Positions 17,227 to 27,997 are shown, counted from the stretch's first letter. The stretch: DNA of 64,000 nucleotides from CAYPNP01 sp964412195 (GCA_964412195.1 CAYPNP010000002.1:372001-436000); one strand, 5' to 3'. The notes: generated by a model from the letters alone, not told the origin. A program made the numbers and translations.

Positions 17227-17988
17227 GTGATGGAACCAACAAAAACAGGGGAAATTCCTCCAGCGACGAATGAAGATGCATCTCCGCCGAAAACGGAATC
17301 CCCCCTCCTCTCCGTCCTCATGCCCGTGTACAACGAGCGGGCGACGGTGGCGGAGATTCTCCGGCGGGTCCGGGCGGTGCCCCTGCCCCTGGAGGTCGTG
17401 GTGGTGGACGACGGCTCCACCGACGGCACCCGCGAGATCCTGGCCGGCCTGGCCGCCGAAGATCCTGCCGTCCGGGTAATCTTTCACGAGCGCAACCAGG
17501 GGAAGGGCGCCGCCATCCGCACGGCCATCCGCCATGCCCGGGGGGAGATCTGCATCGTCCAGGACGCCGATCTGGAGTACGATCCCGGCGACTACCCGAC
17601 CCTCATCGCCCCCATCCGCGAAGGCCGGACGCAGGTGGTATACGGCTCCCGGCCTCTCCACCCGGAGAACCACTATCCCCTTGACCGGTTCCGGCTCGGT
17701 TCTCTGGCGCTCACCCTGGCCGCCAACTTCCTGTACTTCTGCTGGATCACGGATGAACCGACCTGCTACAAGGTGTTCCAGACCGGGTTGCTTCAGTCGA
17801 TCCCGCTCCGGTGCACCGGTTTCGAGTTCTGTCCCGAGATCACCGCCAAGGTCCGCAAGCGCGGCTGCCGGATCGTGGAAGTCCCCATTCGGTACCACAA
17901 GCGGAGCGTCGCCGAAGGAAAGAAGATCCGCTTCCGCGACGCCTGCATCGGTCTCTGGACACTGATCAAGTATCGGTTTACCGACTAG
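17227..17988 (+). CDS. GT2 glycosyltransferase, dolichol-phosphate-mannose-synthase-like
   Basis: This 253-residue cytoplasmic GT-A enzyme has the nucleotide-sugar motif VVVDDGSTDGT (about 59-69), the metal-binding QDADLEYDP segment (about 114-122) and the length of soluble polyprenyl-phosphate sugar synthases without a membrane tail. It begins 3 nt after the membrane glycosyltransferase gene. A GTG at 17227 and an ATG at 17230 are both possible starts. The pair probably works together: this enzyme charges polyprenyl phosphate and the membrane protein uses it. Confidence 0.85.
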   Translation: MMEPTKTGEIPPATNEDASPPKTESPLLSVLMPVYNERATVAEILRRVRAVPLPLEVVVVDDGSTDGTREILAGLAAEDPAVRVIFHERNQGKGAAIRTAIRHARGEICIVQDADLEYDPGDYPTLIAPIREGRTQVVYGSRPLHPENHYPLDRFRLGSLALTLAANFLYFCWITDEPTCYKVFQTGLLQSIPLRCTGFEFCPEITAKVRKRGCRIVEVPIRYHKRSVAEGKKIRFRDACIGLWTLIKYRFTD

Positions 17989-18000
17989 CCGGCCCCGCCT

Positions 18001-18492
18001 TTATCGGAAGTAGACGTCCACGTAGTCGACCACGTCGTCGCAGGGGTTCTGCATCTCCTTCAACCGCCAGTATTTGCGCTTGCCGATGATCCGGAAAGTG
18101 AAGGTCCCCTCCCGCCGGCAGGGCTGTCCGCCGAAGATGTATCTGATTTGAGTGACGATCCGGCCCTGGAAGACGAACGCATCGGAGCGCACATCGAGGA
18201 TGATCCCCTCCATCTCGATGAAATCGCCGCCTCCCTCCTGCCGCTGGCCGGCCCGGATGAACATCGTGCCGTCCCGCTCGGTCACCTCCGCCCGGCCGAA
18301 TCGCTCCCAGCTGATCCACTGGAGCGAGAACTTATGCTCCCCGAGCAGCCGCTGCCGGGCCGCCTCGTCGCGGATCACCGTGCGGGGCGGCGCCGGCCCC
18401 GTCTCCCCCTGCCCGCACAGCGGGACCGCCAGTCCGGCCAAAATCACCAGAAGCGCTGTCAGACGAGAGAGCGACCGCGCCATCGATTTCAT
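18001..18492 (-). CDS. Secreted hypothetical protein
   Basis: This 163-residue protein has a Sec-type signal peptide (hydrophobic residues about 9-26, ending at a LCGQ-like site) and a compact beta-rich mature domain. I do not recognise a family. Two cysteines late in the protein (in QPCRRE and NPCDDV) could form a disulfide. It is convergent with the GT2 gene and stands alone on its strand. Confidence 0.6.
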   Translation of the reverse strand: MKSMARSLSRLTALLVILAGLAVPLCGQGETGPAPPRTVIRDEAARQRLLGEHKFSLQWISWERFGRAEVTERDGTMFIRAGQRQEGGGDFIEMEGIILDVRSDAFVFQGRIVTQIRYIFGGQPCRREGTFTFRIIGKRKYWRLKEMQNPCDDVVDYVDVYFR

Positions 18493-18561
18493 CCGGAAAC
18501 CTCCACGGACAAGATTTTGCTCAATTCTACCGGTCCTCCCGCCGGAATTCCATGAATGAAT

Positions 18562-18681
18562 GGGATGGTGCCAACGGGATGGTGCCAGGCTCCGTCACAA
18601 TTCCGCATGGAAAGGAACGGTGCCAGGCTCTGTCACAATCTGGATGACCGGAATGGGATGGTGCCAAGCTCTGTCACAATT
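18562..18681 (+). repeat. Cluster of GTGCCAGGCTCYGTCAC repeats upstream of glyQ
   Basis: Three direct copies of a roughly 20-base core begin near 18581, 18619 and 18659, plus a truncated GGGATGGTGCCA at 18562. The copies are about 40 nt apart and differ at one or two positions (GGCTCC/GGCTCT/AGCTCT). The same core occurs at 60821-61136 and 61814-61983, in both orientations. REP-like dispersed repeats of this sort are often associated with REP-associated tyrosine transposases, but no transposase gene is present here. Confidence 0.75.
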
Positions 18682-18803
18682 TCTTCCCTCGCTGGTACGG
18701 CGTGAGCTATGGGAGGACTACGGCTCGCCAAATCCATACTCTTCATTCCGCGCTCCGCATTCCGCAGATCCGCAATTCGCAATTGTCAATCCGCAATTGA
18801 GTG
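18682..18803. other. Non-coding spacer with CAATCCGCAATT motifs
   Basis: No gene is visible. The segment 18756-18800 contains imperfect repeats of CCGCAATT/CAATCCGC. These are the reverse complement of the GCGGATT heptamer array found at 49960-50045, so the two sites share a dispersed repeat type. Confidence 0.45.
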
Positions 18804-18832
18804 TTCCCTTCCAGATCCAATTTTGGTATAGT
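18804..18832 (+). promoter_or_regulatory. Candidate promoter for glyQS
   Basis: A TATAGT -10 box preceded by TGG (extended -10) lies 34 nt before the glyQ start; the -35 hexamer TTCCCT at 17-nt spacing is poor. Confidence 0.35.
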
Positions 18833-18866
18833 GTTTCACTTTGGATCCCTACGGGAGTAGCTCGCG

Positions 18867-19755
<889 letters not shown>

Positions 19756-19763
<8 letters not shown>

Positions 19764-21846
19764 GGAACTCCTCCTGGAAATCGGCTGCGAAGAAATCCCC
19801 GCCGGGATGATCCCCGACGCGCTGTCCTGGCTGGCGTCCAACCTCACCCAGGTGCTGGACAAGAACCAGCTGGCCGCCGGCGAGCCGTGGACCGCGGCCA
19901 CGCCGCGCCGGCTGACCGTCTGCCTGCCCGGCGTCCCCGAGTCCCAGCCGGACCGCGAGGAGGAGATCCTCGGCCCGGCCGCCGCCATCGGCGTCGACGC
20001 CTCGGGCGCCTTCACCAAAGCCGCCCTCGGCTTCGCCAGGAAGCAGGGCGCCGCCGCAGACCAGCTGCGCCTGGTCGAGACGCCCAAGGGCGCCTACGTG
20101 GGCTTCCGCAAGCAGATCGCCGGCCGTCCGGCCGCGGACGTGCTGGGGGAACTTCTGCCATCCCTGATCGCCGGCATTCCCTTCCCCAAGACCATGTACT
20201 GGCGCGCGGACAAGTTCCGCTTCGTCCGGCCCATCCGCAATATCCTGTGCCTGCTGGGCGGCGACGTCGTGCCGTTCGAGTTGGCCGGCATCGCCAGCTC
20301 CGACCGGACTTTCGGACACCGTTTCCTGGGCGCGCCGAGCATCACCGTGGAATCCTGCGCCGCCTACCGCCAGGCCCTGTCTGACAACCGCGTCCTGGTG
20401 GACGCCGGCGAGAGGGAGCGGAAGATCGCCGCGGAGATGCAGGCGCTGGAGAATCAGACCAGCCTGCAGGTCATTCCCGACCCGGGCCTGGCGCGAGAGG
20501 TTATCTACCTCAACGAGTATCCCTCCGTCATTCTTGGCGCGTTCGATGAGAAGTTCCTCGCCATCCCCCGGGAAGTCCTCATCACGGTCATGCGCAAGCA
20601 CCAGAAGTACTTCGCCCTGACCGGGCCGGGCGGCCGGCTGGCGCCGCGGTTCCTGGCGGTCATCAACATGGACGAGGACCGGCAGGGCCTGATCCGGCAG
20701 GGGCACGAGCGCGTGCTCAAGGCGCGCCTGGTGGACGCCGAGTTCTTCTGGAACGGCGACCGCAAGCGCAGCCTGGCCGACCGCGTGCCGGCGCTGGGCC
20801 AGGTGCTGTTCCAGGAGTCCCTGGGCAGCTACCTGGAGAAGTCCAAGCGCCTCGCGAATCTTGCCGGTTTCCTGGCCGAAAAAGTACATTTCGACATCGC
20901 GTTCCTAAAAACCGTCCAAGAAGCCGCACGCCTCTGTAAAACCGACCTGACCACCGACATGGTCAAGGAGATCACCGAGCTGCAGGGCGTCATGGGCGGC
21001 TTGTACGCCCGGGAAGAGGGGCTGTCCGAGGCCGTCTGGAAGGCCATCTACGACCACTACCGGCCCGAGGGCATGGACGACCGGCTGCCCGAGACGCCGG
21101 GCGGCGCCGTGCTCGCCCTGGCCGACAAGCTCGACACCATCACCGGCATGCTGGCCCTGGGCTTCACCCCCACGGGCTCGAAGGACCCGTTCGGCCTGCG
21201 CCGGCTGGCCAACGGCGTGTACCGCATCCTGCTCGAGAAGGGGCTGGACCTCGACCTGGAGGCCGCCTTCCGCGAGGCCCACCGCTCGCTGGCGGGCAAG
21301 GTCGCCGTCCCCTGGGAAGAGCTGCGGCCCGCCATCGCCACTTTCCTGGAGACCCGGCTCCGCTTCTTCTACCAAACCGCCGGGTTCCGCTACGACGAAA
21401 TCAACGCGGTCATCGACCGCTCGCTGTTCCGGCCGCTGGACGGCCGCCGGCGCCTCGACGCCCTGCAGGCCATCCGCCCGGTGGCGGCGTTCACCTCCAT
21501 CTTCAAGGCCAAGAAGCGCATCCAGAACATCCTGGACAAGCAGGCCGGCGCCTCCCCGCAGTGGCACGGGCCGGACCAGCTGGTGGAGCCGGAGGAGAAG
21601 GCCCTCCACCGGCAGCTTGCCGACCAGGGTCCCGCCATCGGCGAGGCCGTCGACCGCGGCGACTACCCCGAGGCGCTGAAGCGCATCGAATCCTTCGCGC
21701 AGCCCGTGGACGCCTTCTTCGACAAGGTCCTGGTGATGCACGAAGATCCGGTCCTCAGGTCGAACCGCCTGGGGCTGCTGCACGATATCGGAAATCTGTT
21801 TGACCGCTTCTGCGATTTTTCCAAGTTTGTCATCGAAGAACCGTGA
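19756..21846 (+). CDS. glyS: Glycyl-tRNA synthetase beta subunit
   Basis: This 696-residue beta subunit binds and positions tRNA-Gly. The N-terminus KELLLEIGCEEIP is diagnostic, and an HD-like domain with HRFLGAP and a C-terminal anticodon-binding region (DKVLVMHEDPVLRSNRLGLL) follow. Length is normal. It starts at a GTG inside glyQ, indicating coupled translation for stoichiometric assembly. Confidence 0.95.
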
Positions 21847-21882
21847 AGTGGCCGAGATTCAATTCACAAATCGAGGGTCATC

Positions 21883-23202
21883 ATGATTGAAAAAGGTGTC
21901 AAGATCGCTTCTCCGGAAGGAAAACTCGGGATCCTGATTCCGGGTCTGGGCGCCGTCGCCACCACGTTCATCGCCGGAGTCCTCAGCGTCCGCCGCGGCT
22001 TGGGACGGCCGTTCGGGTCCATGACCCAGATGGGCACCATCCGGATCGGCAAGCGCACCGACAAGAAATCGCCGCTGGTCAAGGATTTCGTCCCGCTGGC
22101 CGGCCTCGACCAACTGGTCTTCGGCGGGTGGGACATCTTCACCGACACCGCCTACGAGTCCGCCGCCAACGCCGGCGTGCTGCAGCCGGAGGACCTCGCC
22201 CCGGTGCGCGAGGAGCTGCAGAAGATCCAGCCGATGAAGGCCGTCTTCGACCGCCGGTACGTCAAGAAGCTGGACGGCCCCAACGTGAAGAAGGCCGCCA
22301 CCAAGTGGGACCTGGCCCAGATGCTGATGGACGACATCCGCCGCTTCAAGGAAGAGAACGGCTGCAGCCGCCTGGTCATGATCTGGTGCGGCTCCACGGA
22401 GATCTTCATCGAGGAGTCGGCGGTCCACCAGAGCATCGAGGCGCTGGAGGAAGGTCTCAAGAAGAACGACCCAAACATCCCCTCCAGCATGATCTACGCG
22501 TACGCCGCGCTGAAGCTGGGCATCCCCTTCGCCAACGGCGCGCCCAACCTGACCGTGGACACCCCGGCCCTCGAGGAGCTGGCCAAGCAGAACAAGGTGC
22601 CTATCGCCGGCAAGGACTTCAAGACCGGCCAGACCCTCATGAAGACCATCCTGGCGCCGGGCCTGAAGGCCCGCCTCATCGGCATCTCCGGCTGGTTCTC
22701 CGCCAACATCCTGGGCAACCGGGACGGCGAGGTGCTGGACGACCCGGACTCCTTCAAGACCAAGGAAACCAGCAAGCTGTCCGTGCTGGAACAGATCCTG
22801 CAGCCGGACCTCTACCCCGAGCTGTACAAGGACCTCTACCATAAAGTGCGGATCCACTACTACCCGCCCCGCGGCGACAACAAGGAAGGGTGGGACAACA
22901 TCGACATTTTCGGCTGGATGGGCTATCCCATGCAGATCAAGATCGATTTCCTCTGCCGCGACAGCATCCTGGCCGCGCCCATCGTCCTGGACCTGGTCCT
23001 GCTCATGGATCTGGCCCAGCGCTGCGGCCTCTACGGCATCCAGGAGTGGCTGTCGTTCTTCTTCAAGAGCCCGCACCACCTGCGCGGCCTCTACCCCGAG
23101 CACGATCTCTTCATCCAGCAGATGAAGCTGAAGAATACTCTCCGGTATCTCAAGGGCGAGGAGCAGATCACCCACCTCGGGCTCGAGTACTACTACGACT
23201 AA
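21883..23202 (+). CDS. Inositol-3-phosphate synthase
   Basis: This 439-residue protein resembles myo-inositol-1-phosphate synthase (MIPS), which uses NAD to convert glucose-6-phosphate to inositol-3-phosphate. The N-terminal Rossmann loop GLGAVATT, the NGAPNLTVDTP and KDFKTGQTLMKT segments and the late SWFSANILGNRDG region match the family. Products could feed inositol phospholipids or compatible solutes. It lies between glyS and ppdK on the same strand with short gaps; a shared transcript is possible, though the functions differ. Confidence 0.9.
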   Translation: MIEKGVKIASPEGKLGILIPGLGAVATTFIAGVLSVRRGLGRPFGSMTQMGTIRIGKRTDKKSPLVKDFVPLAGLDQLVFGGWDIFTDTAYESAANAGVLQPEDLAPVREELQKIQPMKAVFDRRYVKKLDGPNVKKAATKWDLAQMLMDDIRRFKEENGCSRLVMIWCGSTEIFIEESAVHQSIEALEEGLKKNDPNIPSSMIYAYAALKLGIPFANGAPNLTVDTPALEELAKQNKVPIAGKDFKTGQTLMKTILAPGLKARLIGISGWFSANILGNRDGEVLDDPDSFKTKETSKLSVLEQILQPDLYPELYKDLYHKVRIHYYPPRGDNKEGWDNIDIFGWMGYPMQIKIDFLCRDSILAAPIVLDLVLLMDLAQRCGLYGIQEWLSFFFKSPHHLRGLYPEHDLFIQQMKLKNTLRYLKGEEQITHLGLEYYYD

Positions 23203-23231
23203 CGCCAGTTCCCCAGGAGGTTACAACAACA

Positions 23232-25928
23232 ATGGCGACCAAAAATGCAACGAAAAAGTATGTCTATTTCTTTGGCAAGGGCAAGGCCGAAGGCCATGGC
23301 AAAATGAAGGACGTCCTCGGCGGGAAAGGCGCCGGCCTGGCTGAGATGACCAACGCCGGCCTGCCCGTGCCGCCGGGCTTCACCATCTCCACCGCCGCCT
23401 GCACCCTGTACTACCAGAACAAGAAGAAGCTCTCCAAGGAAATCCTGCAGCAGATCGACGCCGCGCTGGCCCGGCTGGAGGAGGTCCAGGGCAAGAAGCT
23501 GGGCTCCACCAAGGTCCCGCTGCTGGTATCGGTGCGCTCCGGCGCGAAATTCTCGATGCCGGGCATGATGGACACCGTCCTCAACCTGGGCCTCAACGAC
23601 CAGACCGTGTTGGTCGGGGCCAGGATCACCGGGAATCCCCGCTTCGCCTGGGACTGCTACCGCCGATTCATCCAGATGTTCTCCGACGTGGCGCTGGGCG
23701 TGCCCAAGCACGAATTCGAGCACATCCTCGACGCGCTCAAGACCGAGAAGAAGGTCAAGCTGGACACTCAGCTCGACGCCGCCGACCTGCAGGAGCTGGT
23801 TAAGCGCTACAAGGCCTACGTCCGCAAGAAGACGAAGCTGGACTTCCCCCAGGACGCCAGGAAACAGCTCATGATGGCGGTCAACGCCGTGTTCGAGTCC
23901 TGGAACAACGCCCGGGCCATCAAGTACCGCGAGATGAACGACATCCCGCATGACCTCGGCACGGCCGTGAACGTCCAGGCCATGGTGTTCGGCAACACCG
24001 GCGAGAAATCCGGTTCCGGCGTGGGCTTCACCCGCAATCCGTCCACCGGCGCCAAGGAGTTCTATGGCGAGTACCTGCCCAACGCCCAGGGCGAGGATGT
24101 GGTCGCCGGCATCCGGACTCCCCTCAAGCTCACCGAGCTGAAGAAAAACATGCCGAAGATCTACGACCAGCTCAAGGCCATCACCGACCGGCTGGAGAAG
24201 CACTACAAGGACATGCAGGACTTCGAGTTCACCATCGAGGAAGGCAAGCTATACATGCTGCAGACCCGGAACGGCAAGCGCACCGGCGCCGCCGCCGTGA
24301 AAGTCGCCATCGACATGGTGAAGGAGAAGCTGATCACCCCGATGGAAGCCGTCCTGCGCGTGGAGCCGCAGCAGCTCGACCAGCTCCTGCACCCGATCTT
24401 CGACGCCAAGAACACCTTCAAGGTCATTGCCAAGGGCCTGCCCGCCTCGCCGGGCGCGGCCGTGGGGCGGATTGCCTTCACCTCCGAGGAGGCGGTGAAG
24501 GTCGCGGAGAAGAAGGAAAAAGTCATCCTGGTCCGGCTCGAGACCTGCCCCGATGACATCCACGGCATGGAAGTCTCCCAGGGCATCCTGACCGCCCGCG
24601 GCGGCATGACCTCCCACGCGGCCGTGGTGGCCCGCGGCATGGGCGTGCCGTGCGTCGCCGGCTCCGCCGACATCCTCATCGACGAGAAGAAGCGCACCGT
24701 CACCTTCCCCGGCGGCAAGGTCCTCAAGGGTGGCGATTTCATCTCGCTGGACGGCAGCCGGGGAGAGGTCTACGAGGGCGAGCTGAAGACGATGCGGCCC
24801 GACCTGCATTCCGGCGATTTCGGCCGGTTCATGGCGCTGGCCGACAAGATCCGAAAGCTCAAGGTTCGCACCAACGCCGACATCCCGCGTGACGCCAAGG
24901 TGGCCCGCGACTTCGGCGCCGAGGGCATTGGCCTCTGCCGCACCGAGCACATGTTCTTCGCCCCCGACCGCCTGCCCCACATGCAGGCGATGATCCTGGC
25001 CGACGACACGGCCGCCCGCGAGAAGGCCCTGCTGAAGCTGCTGCCCATGCAGCGCGAGGACTTCCTGGGCATCTTCCAGGCGATGGACGGCTACCCGGTG
25101 ACCATCCGGACGCTGGATCCGCCGCTCCACGAGTTCCTGCCCAAGCGGGAGGAGCTGATGGTGGAGATCGCCGTGATGAAGGAGCGGGGCAAACCGGCCG
25201 GGCAGATCGCGAAGAAGGAAAAGCTGCTTGCCCGCGTCCAGGCGCTGCACGAGCTCAATCCGATGATGGGACTGCGCGGCTGCCGCCTGGGCATCGTGTT
25301 CCCCGAGGTGACCCGCATGCAGGCGCGGGCCATCCTGGAGGCCGCCTGCCTGGCCAAGAAGAAGAAGATCCAGGTCCTTCCCGAGATCATGATCCCGCTG
25401 GTCGGCAAAGTGGCCGAGCTGAAGGCCCAGCGCGACATCGTCATGGATGTGGCCGAACAGGTGTTCAAGGAGCAGAAGACCCGGGTCGAGTTCCTGGTGG
25501 GCACCATGATCGAGATCCCCCGGGCCGCCGTGACCGCCGACGAGATCGCCGGCGTGGCGGAGTTCTTCTCATTCGGCACCAACGACCTGACCCAGATGAC
25601 CTTCGGCTACTCCCGCGACGACGCCGGCGTGTACATCCGGGAATACATCAAGCAGGGCATCCTGGAGAAGGACCCCTTTCAGATCCTGGACCGCGACGGC
25701 GTGGGCCAGCTGGTGAAGATGGCCGTGGAGCACGGGCGCAAGGCCCGGCCCGGCATCAAGCTGGGGATCTGCGGCGAGCACGGCGGCGAGCCCTCCTCCG
25801 TGGAGTACTGCCACCTGGTCGGCTTGAACTACGTGAGCTGCTCCCCCTACCGGGTGCCCATCGCCCGGCTGGCGGCCGCCCAGGCGGTGGCCGTCACCCA
25901 GGTCGAAAAGGGCACGCAGCAGAAGTAA
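23232..25928 (+). CDS. ppdK: Pyruvate, phosphate dikinase
   Basis: This 898-residue enzyme reversibly converts pyruvate, ATP and phosphate to phosphoenolpyruvate, AMP and PPi. The order is N-terminal ATP-grasp domain (FGKGKAEGHGKMKDVLGGKGAGLAEM region), central phosphohistidine domain with catalytic His462 in GGMTSHAAVVARG, and C-terminal PEP/pyruvate barrel with the acid/base Cys847 in GICGEHGGEPSS. An AGGAGG site precedes the ATG at 23232. With POR it suggests interconversion of acetyl-CoA, pyruvate and PEP (gluconeogenesis or PPi-linked glycolysis). A strong terminator follows. Confidence 0.96.
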   Translation: MATKNATKKYVYFFGKGKAEGHGKMKDVLGGKGAGLAEMTNAGLPVPPGFTISTAACTLYYQNKKKLSKEILQQIDAALARLEEVQGKKLGSTKVPLLVSVRSGAKFSMPGMMDTVLNLGLNDQTVLVGARITGNPRFAWDCYRRFIQMFSDVALGVPKHEFEHILDALKTEKKVKLDTQLDAADLQELVKRYKAYVRKKTKLDFPQDARKQLMMAVNAVFESWNNARAIKYREMNDIPHDLGTAVNVQAMVFGNTGEKSGSGVGFTRNPSTGAKEFYGEYLPNAQGEDVVAGIRTPLKLTELKKNMPKIYDQLKAITDRLEKHYKDMQDFEFTIEEGKLYMLQTRNGKRTGAAAVKVAIDMVKEKLITPMEAVLRVEPQQLDQLLHPIFDAKNTFKVIAKGLPASPGAAVGRIAFTSEEAVKVAEKKEKVILVRLETCPDDIHGMEVSQGILTARGGMTSHAAVVARGMGVPCVAGSADILIDEKKRTVTFPGGKVLKGGDFISLDGSRGEVYEGELKTMRPDLHSGDFGRFMALADKIRKLKVRTNADIPRDAKVARDFGAEGIGLCRTEHMFFAPDRLPHMQAMILADDTAAREKALLKLLPMQREDFLGIFQAMDGYPVTIRTLDPPLHEFLPKREELMVEIAVMKERGKPAGQIAKKEKLLARVQALHELNPMMGLRGCRLGIVFPEVTRMQARAILEAACLAKKKKIQVLPEIMIPLVGKVAELKAQRDIVMDVAEQVFKEQKTRVEFLVGTMIEIPRAAVTADEIAGVAEFFSFGTNDLTQMTFGYSRDDAGVYIREYIKQGILEKDPFQILDRDGVGQLVKMAVEHGRKARPGIKLGICGEHGGEPSSVEYCHLVGLNYVSCSPYRVPIARLAAAQAVAVTQVEKGTQQK

Positions 25929-25933
25929 CTCAC

Positions 25934-25970
25934 CGCGGGAGCCGGGCGCGGCCCGGCTCCCGCGTATTTT
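25934..25970 (+). terminator. Rho-independent terminator after ppdK
   Basis: A 13-bp perfect stem (CGCGGGAGCCGGG with its complement) closes a 5-nt loop and is followed by TATTTT, starting 5 nt after the stop codon. Confidence 0.85.
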
Positions 25971-25988
25971 CCCTGCGGATCAAGACCG

Positions 25989-26267
25989 ATGGCACCTGAC
26001 TCCTCCAGCCCCGCTCCCCGAAAGCTCACGCTGAAGTTCTTCGCCGGCGCCCGCGACGCGGTCGGGCAGCCGTGGCTCGCGGCAGAGATTGGCCCCGATG
26101 TGCGGACGGTCCGGGACCTCGTCGCCTGGCTGTGCCGACGCCATCCCGCCCTCGCCCATCTGCAGAGCCGCCTGCTGGCCGCCCGCAACCTCAAGTACAC
26201 CTCCCCCGACACGACGGTGGAGGACGGCGACGAGATCGCCTTCTTCCCGCCCGTCAGCGGCGGGTGA
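25989..26267 (+). CDS. moaD: Molybdopterin synthase sulfur-carrier subunit
   Basis: This 92-residue ubiquitin-fold protein ends in the GG tail (FFPPVSGG) that is adenylated and thiocarboxylated to deliver sulfur to precursor Z. The beta-grasp pattern and the EDGDEIAFFPP motif are typical. It is the first gene of a moaD-moaE-mogA cluster for molybdenum cofactor, implying a molybdo- or tungsto-enzyme encoded elsewhere. Confidence 0.9.
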   Translation: MAPDSSSPAPRKLTLKFFAGARDAVGQPWLAAEIGPDVRTVRDLVAWLCRRHPALAHLQSRLLAARNLKYTSPDTTVEDGDEIAFFPPVSGG

Positions 26268-26286
26268 TCCTCCGGCCGAGGTGGCG

Positions 26287-26778
26287 ATGAAATCCCGGGA
26301 CCCCATCCCGCCAGTCCCTCCTCCCGGCCCGGCCGGCGAGGGCGGACCCGGCCTGTTCGTGGCCCTCACGCGCGAATCCATCGCCGCCGATCACCTGGCC
26401 GCCTCCCTGATCGCGCCCGATTGCGGGGCGGTGGTGACCTTCACGGGGACGGTCCGGGACCACCATCAGGGCCGCCGGGTGACCGGACTGACCTACGACG
26501 CCTACGAGGCCATGGCCCTCCCGCTTCTGCAGGAGATCGCCGCCGCGGCCCGGGATCGGCATGCCCTGTCCCGGGTGGTGGTGGTGCACCGGCTGGGTGA
26601 TATGGCCATCGGGGAAGCCAGCGTTTTCATCGGCGCCGCCTCGCCGCACCGGGAGGAAGCTTTCGCCGCCTGCCGGTACCTGATCGACACAATCAAGGCC
26701 CAGGTCCCCATCTGGAAGAAGGAGTATTACGACGATGGCTCCGCATGGATCGAAGGAGACGCCCCGGCCGGCCTTTAA
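26287..26778 (+). CDS. moaE: Molybdopterin synthase catalytic subunit
   Basis: This 163-residue protein forms the MoaD2-MoaE2 complex that inserts dithiolene sulfurs to make molybdopterin. The FTGTVRDHHQGRRVTGLTY segment, HRLGDMAIGEASV and the late KAQVPIWKKEYY segment with active-site lysines match the family. I chose the ATG at 26287; the reading frame extends further upstream but overlaps moaD without support. It overlaps mogA by 44 nt. Confidence 0.92.
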   Translation: MKSRDPIPPVPPPGPAGEGGPGLFVALTRESIAADHLAASLIAPDCGAVVTFTGTVRDHHQGRRVTGLTYDAYEAMALPLLQEIAAAARDRHALSRVVVVHRLGDMAIGEASVFIGAASPHREEAFAACRYLIDTIKAQVPIWKKEYYDDGSAWIEGDAPAGL

Positions 26779-27259
26779 GACCGCCGTGCTGACGGTCAGC
26801 GACAGCGCCAGCCGGGGCGAGCGGGCAGACCTCTCCGGCCCGCGCTGCCGGGAGCTCCTGGCCGGAATGGGCTTCGACTGCGTGGCCCACCGGGTGGTCC
26901 CCGACGACGTCCCGGCCATCGCGGCCCAACTCCGGGAATGGTGCGACGGCGGCCGCGTCCAGCTCGTGGTCACCGCCGGCGGCACCGGCCTCAGCCCCCG
27001 GGACGTGACGCCGGAAGCCACCCGCCAGGTCATCGAGCGGGAGGCGCCCGGCTTCGGCGAGTTGCTGCGGATGGAAGGCTTCCGGAAGAACCCGCGGGCC
27101 GTGCTCAGCCGCGGCACGGCCGGCCTCCGCAACCGCACGCTCATCATCAACTTGCCGGGCAGCGTCCGGGGCGTCGAGGACGGCCTGCAGACGCTGGCCC
27201 CGATCCTGGCCCACGCCCTGGAAATTGCCGGGGGCGAGGCCGGCCGCTGCGGCTCCTGA
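26735..27259 (+). CDS. mogA: Molybdopterin adenylyltransferase (MogA/MoaB family)
   Basis: This 174-residue protein carries the MoCF-binding fold: TVSDSASRGERADLSGP near the N-terminus and GGTGLSPRDVTPEAT in the centre. It adenylates molybdopterin before metal insertion. Its start lies 44 nt inside moaE in another frame, a compact arrangement that supports coupled expression. MogA and MoaB cannot be separated on motifs alone. Confidence 0.88.
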   Translation: MAPHGSKETPRPAFKTAVLTVSDSASRGERADLSGPRCRELLAGMGFDCVAHRVVPDDVPAIAAQLREWCDGGRVQLVVTAGGTGLSPRDVTPEATRQVIEREAPGFGELLRMEGFRKNPRAVLSRGTAGLRNRTLIINLPGSVRGVEDGLQTLAPILAHALEIAGGEAGRCGS

Positions 27260-27304
27260 TCGCCGCCGGCGGATTGCCAACAACTTATTCTTCGGCGAGG
27301 CACC

Positions 27305-27976
27305 ATGGCGACCCATCTCATCCAGATCGATCCCGGAAACCCGGACCGTTCCACCCTGCGCGCCGTCGCCCGCCGGATCGTGCGGGGGGAAATCTGCGTC
27401 CTGCCCACCGACACGATCTACGGTTTCCACTGCCGGGCGGACAACACCGAGCTCCTCTCCCAGCTCCACCAGCTGAAGGGGCGGCAGGAGCAGAAGCCGT
27501 TCCTCCTGCTGATCCAGGGCGTGGAGTACCTTGTCCACCGGGAGATCGACCTGCCGCCGGCCGCCCGCGGATTGATGGAGCGGTTCTGGCCGGGGCCGCT
27601 GACCCTGGTCCTGACCTCCCGGGAGCGGTGGCCGGAAGACCTCTCCGAGGATGGCTTCTCCATCGCCGTCAGGCAGCCGGGCTATCCCATCCTCAACCGG
27701 ATCATCGATTACGCCGGGGTGCCGCTGGCCTCCACCAGCGCCAACCTCGCCGGCCGGGAGCCCCTGCAGACCGTGGAGGAGATCGTCTCCGCCTTCGGCG
27801 ACCGGGTGGACTGCGTCCTGGACGCCGGCCTCCTGCCGGCGGCGAAGCCCTCCACCATCGTCTCCTTCCGGACGTCGCCGCCGTCCATCCTGCGGGAAGG
27901 CTCCATCCCCGCCGGATTCATCCAGCCGTTCCTGAACGCACCGCCGGGCCGGCCATTCCCCGACGGCGCGGAGTGA
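27305..27976 (+). CDS. tsaC: L-threonylcarbamoyladenylate synthase (Sua5/YciO/YrdC family)
   Basis: This 223-residue protein has the YrdC fold: the PTDTIYGFHCRA segment, the KGRQEQKPFLLLI nucleotide-binding lysine/arginine region, the SIAVRQPGYP segment and STSANLAG near 143-150. Members make threonylcarbamoyl-AMP for tRNA t6A37 synthesis. It could be TsaC itself or the YciO paralog, whose role is less clear; lacking a C-terminal Sua5 domain it is the short form. TsaE for the same pathway is at 62140-62565. Confidence 0.82.
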   Translation: MATHLIQIDPGNPDRSTLRAVARRIVRGEICVLPTDTIYGFHCRADNTELLSQLHQLKGRQEQKPFLLLIQGVEYLVHREIDLPPAARGLMERFWPGPLTLVLTSRERWPEDLSEDGFSIAVRQPGYPILNRIIDYAGVPLASTSANLAGREPLQTVEEIVSAFGDRVDCVLDAGLLPAAKPSTIVSFRTSPPSILREGSIPAGFIQPFLNAPPGRPFPDGAE

Positions 27977-27997
27977 ATCCCCGAGGAGAGCGTCGCC

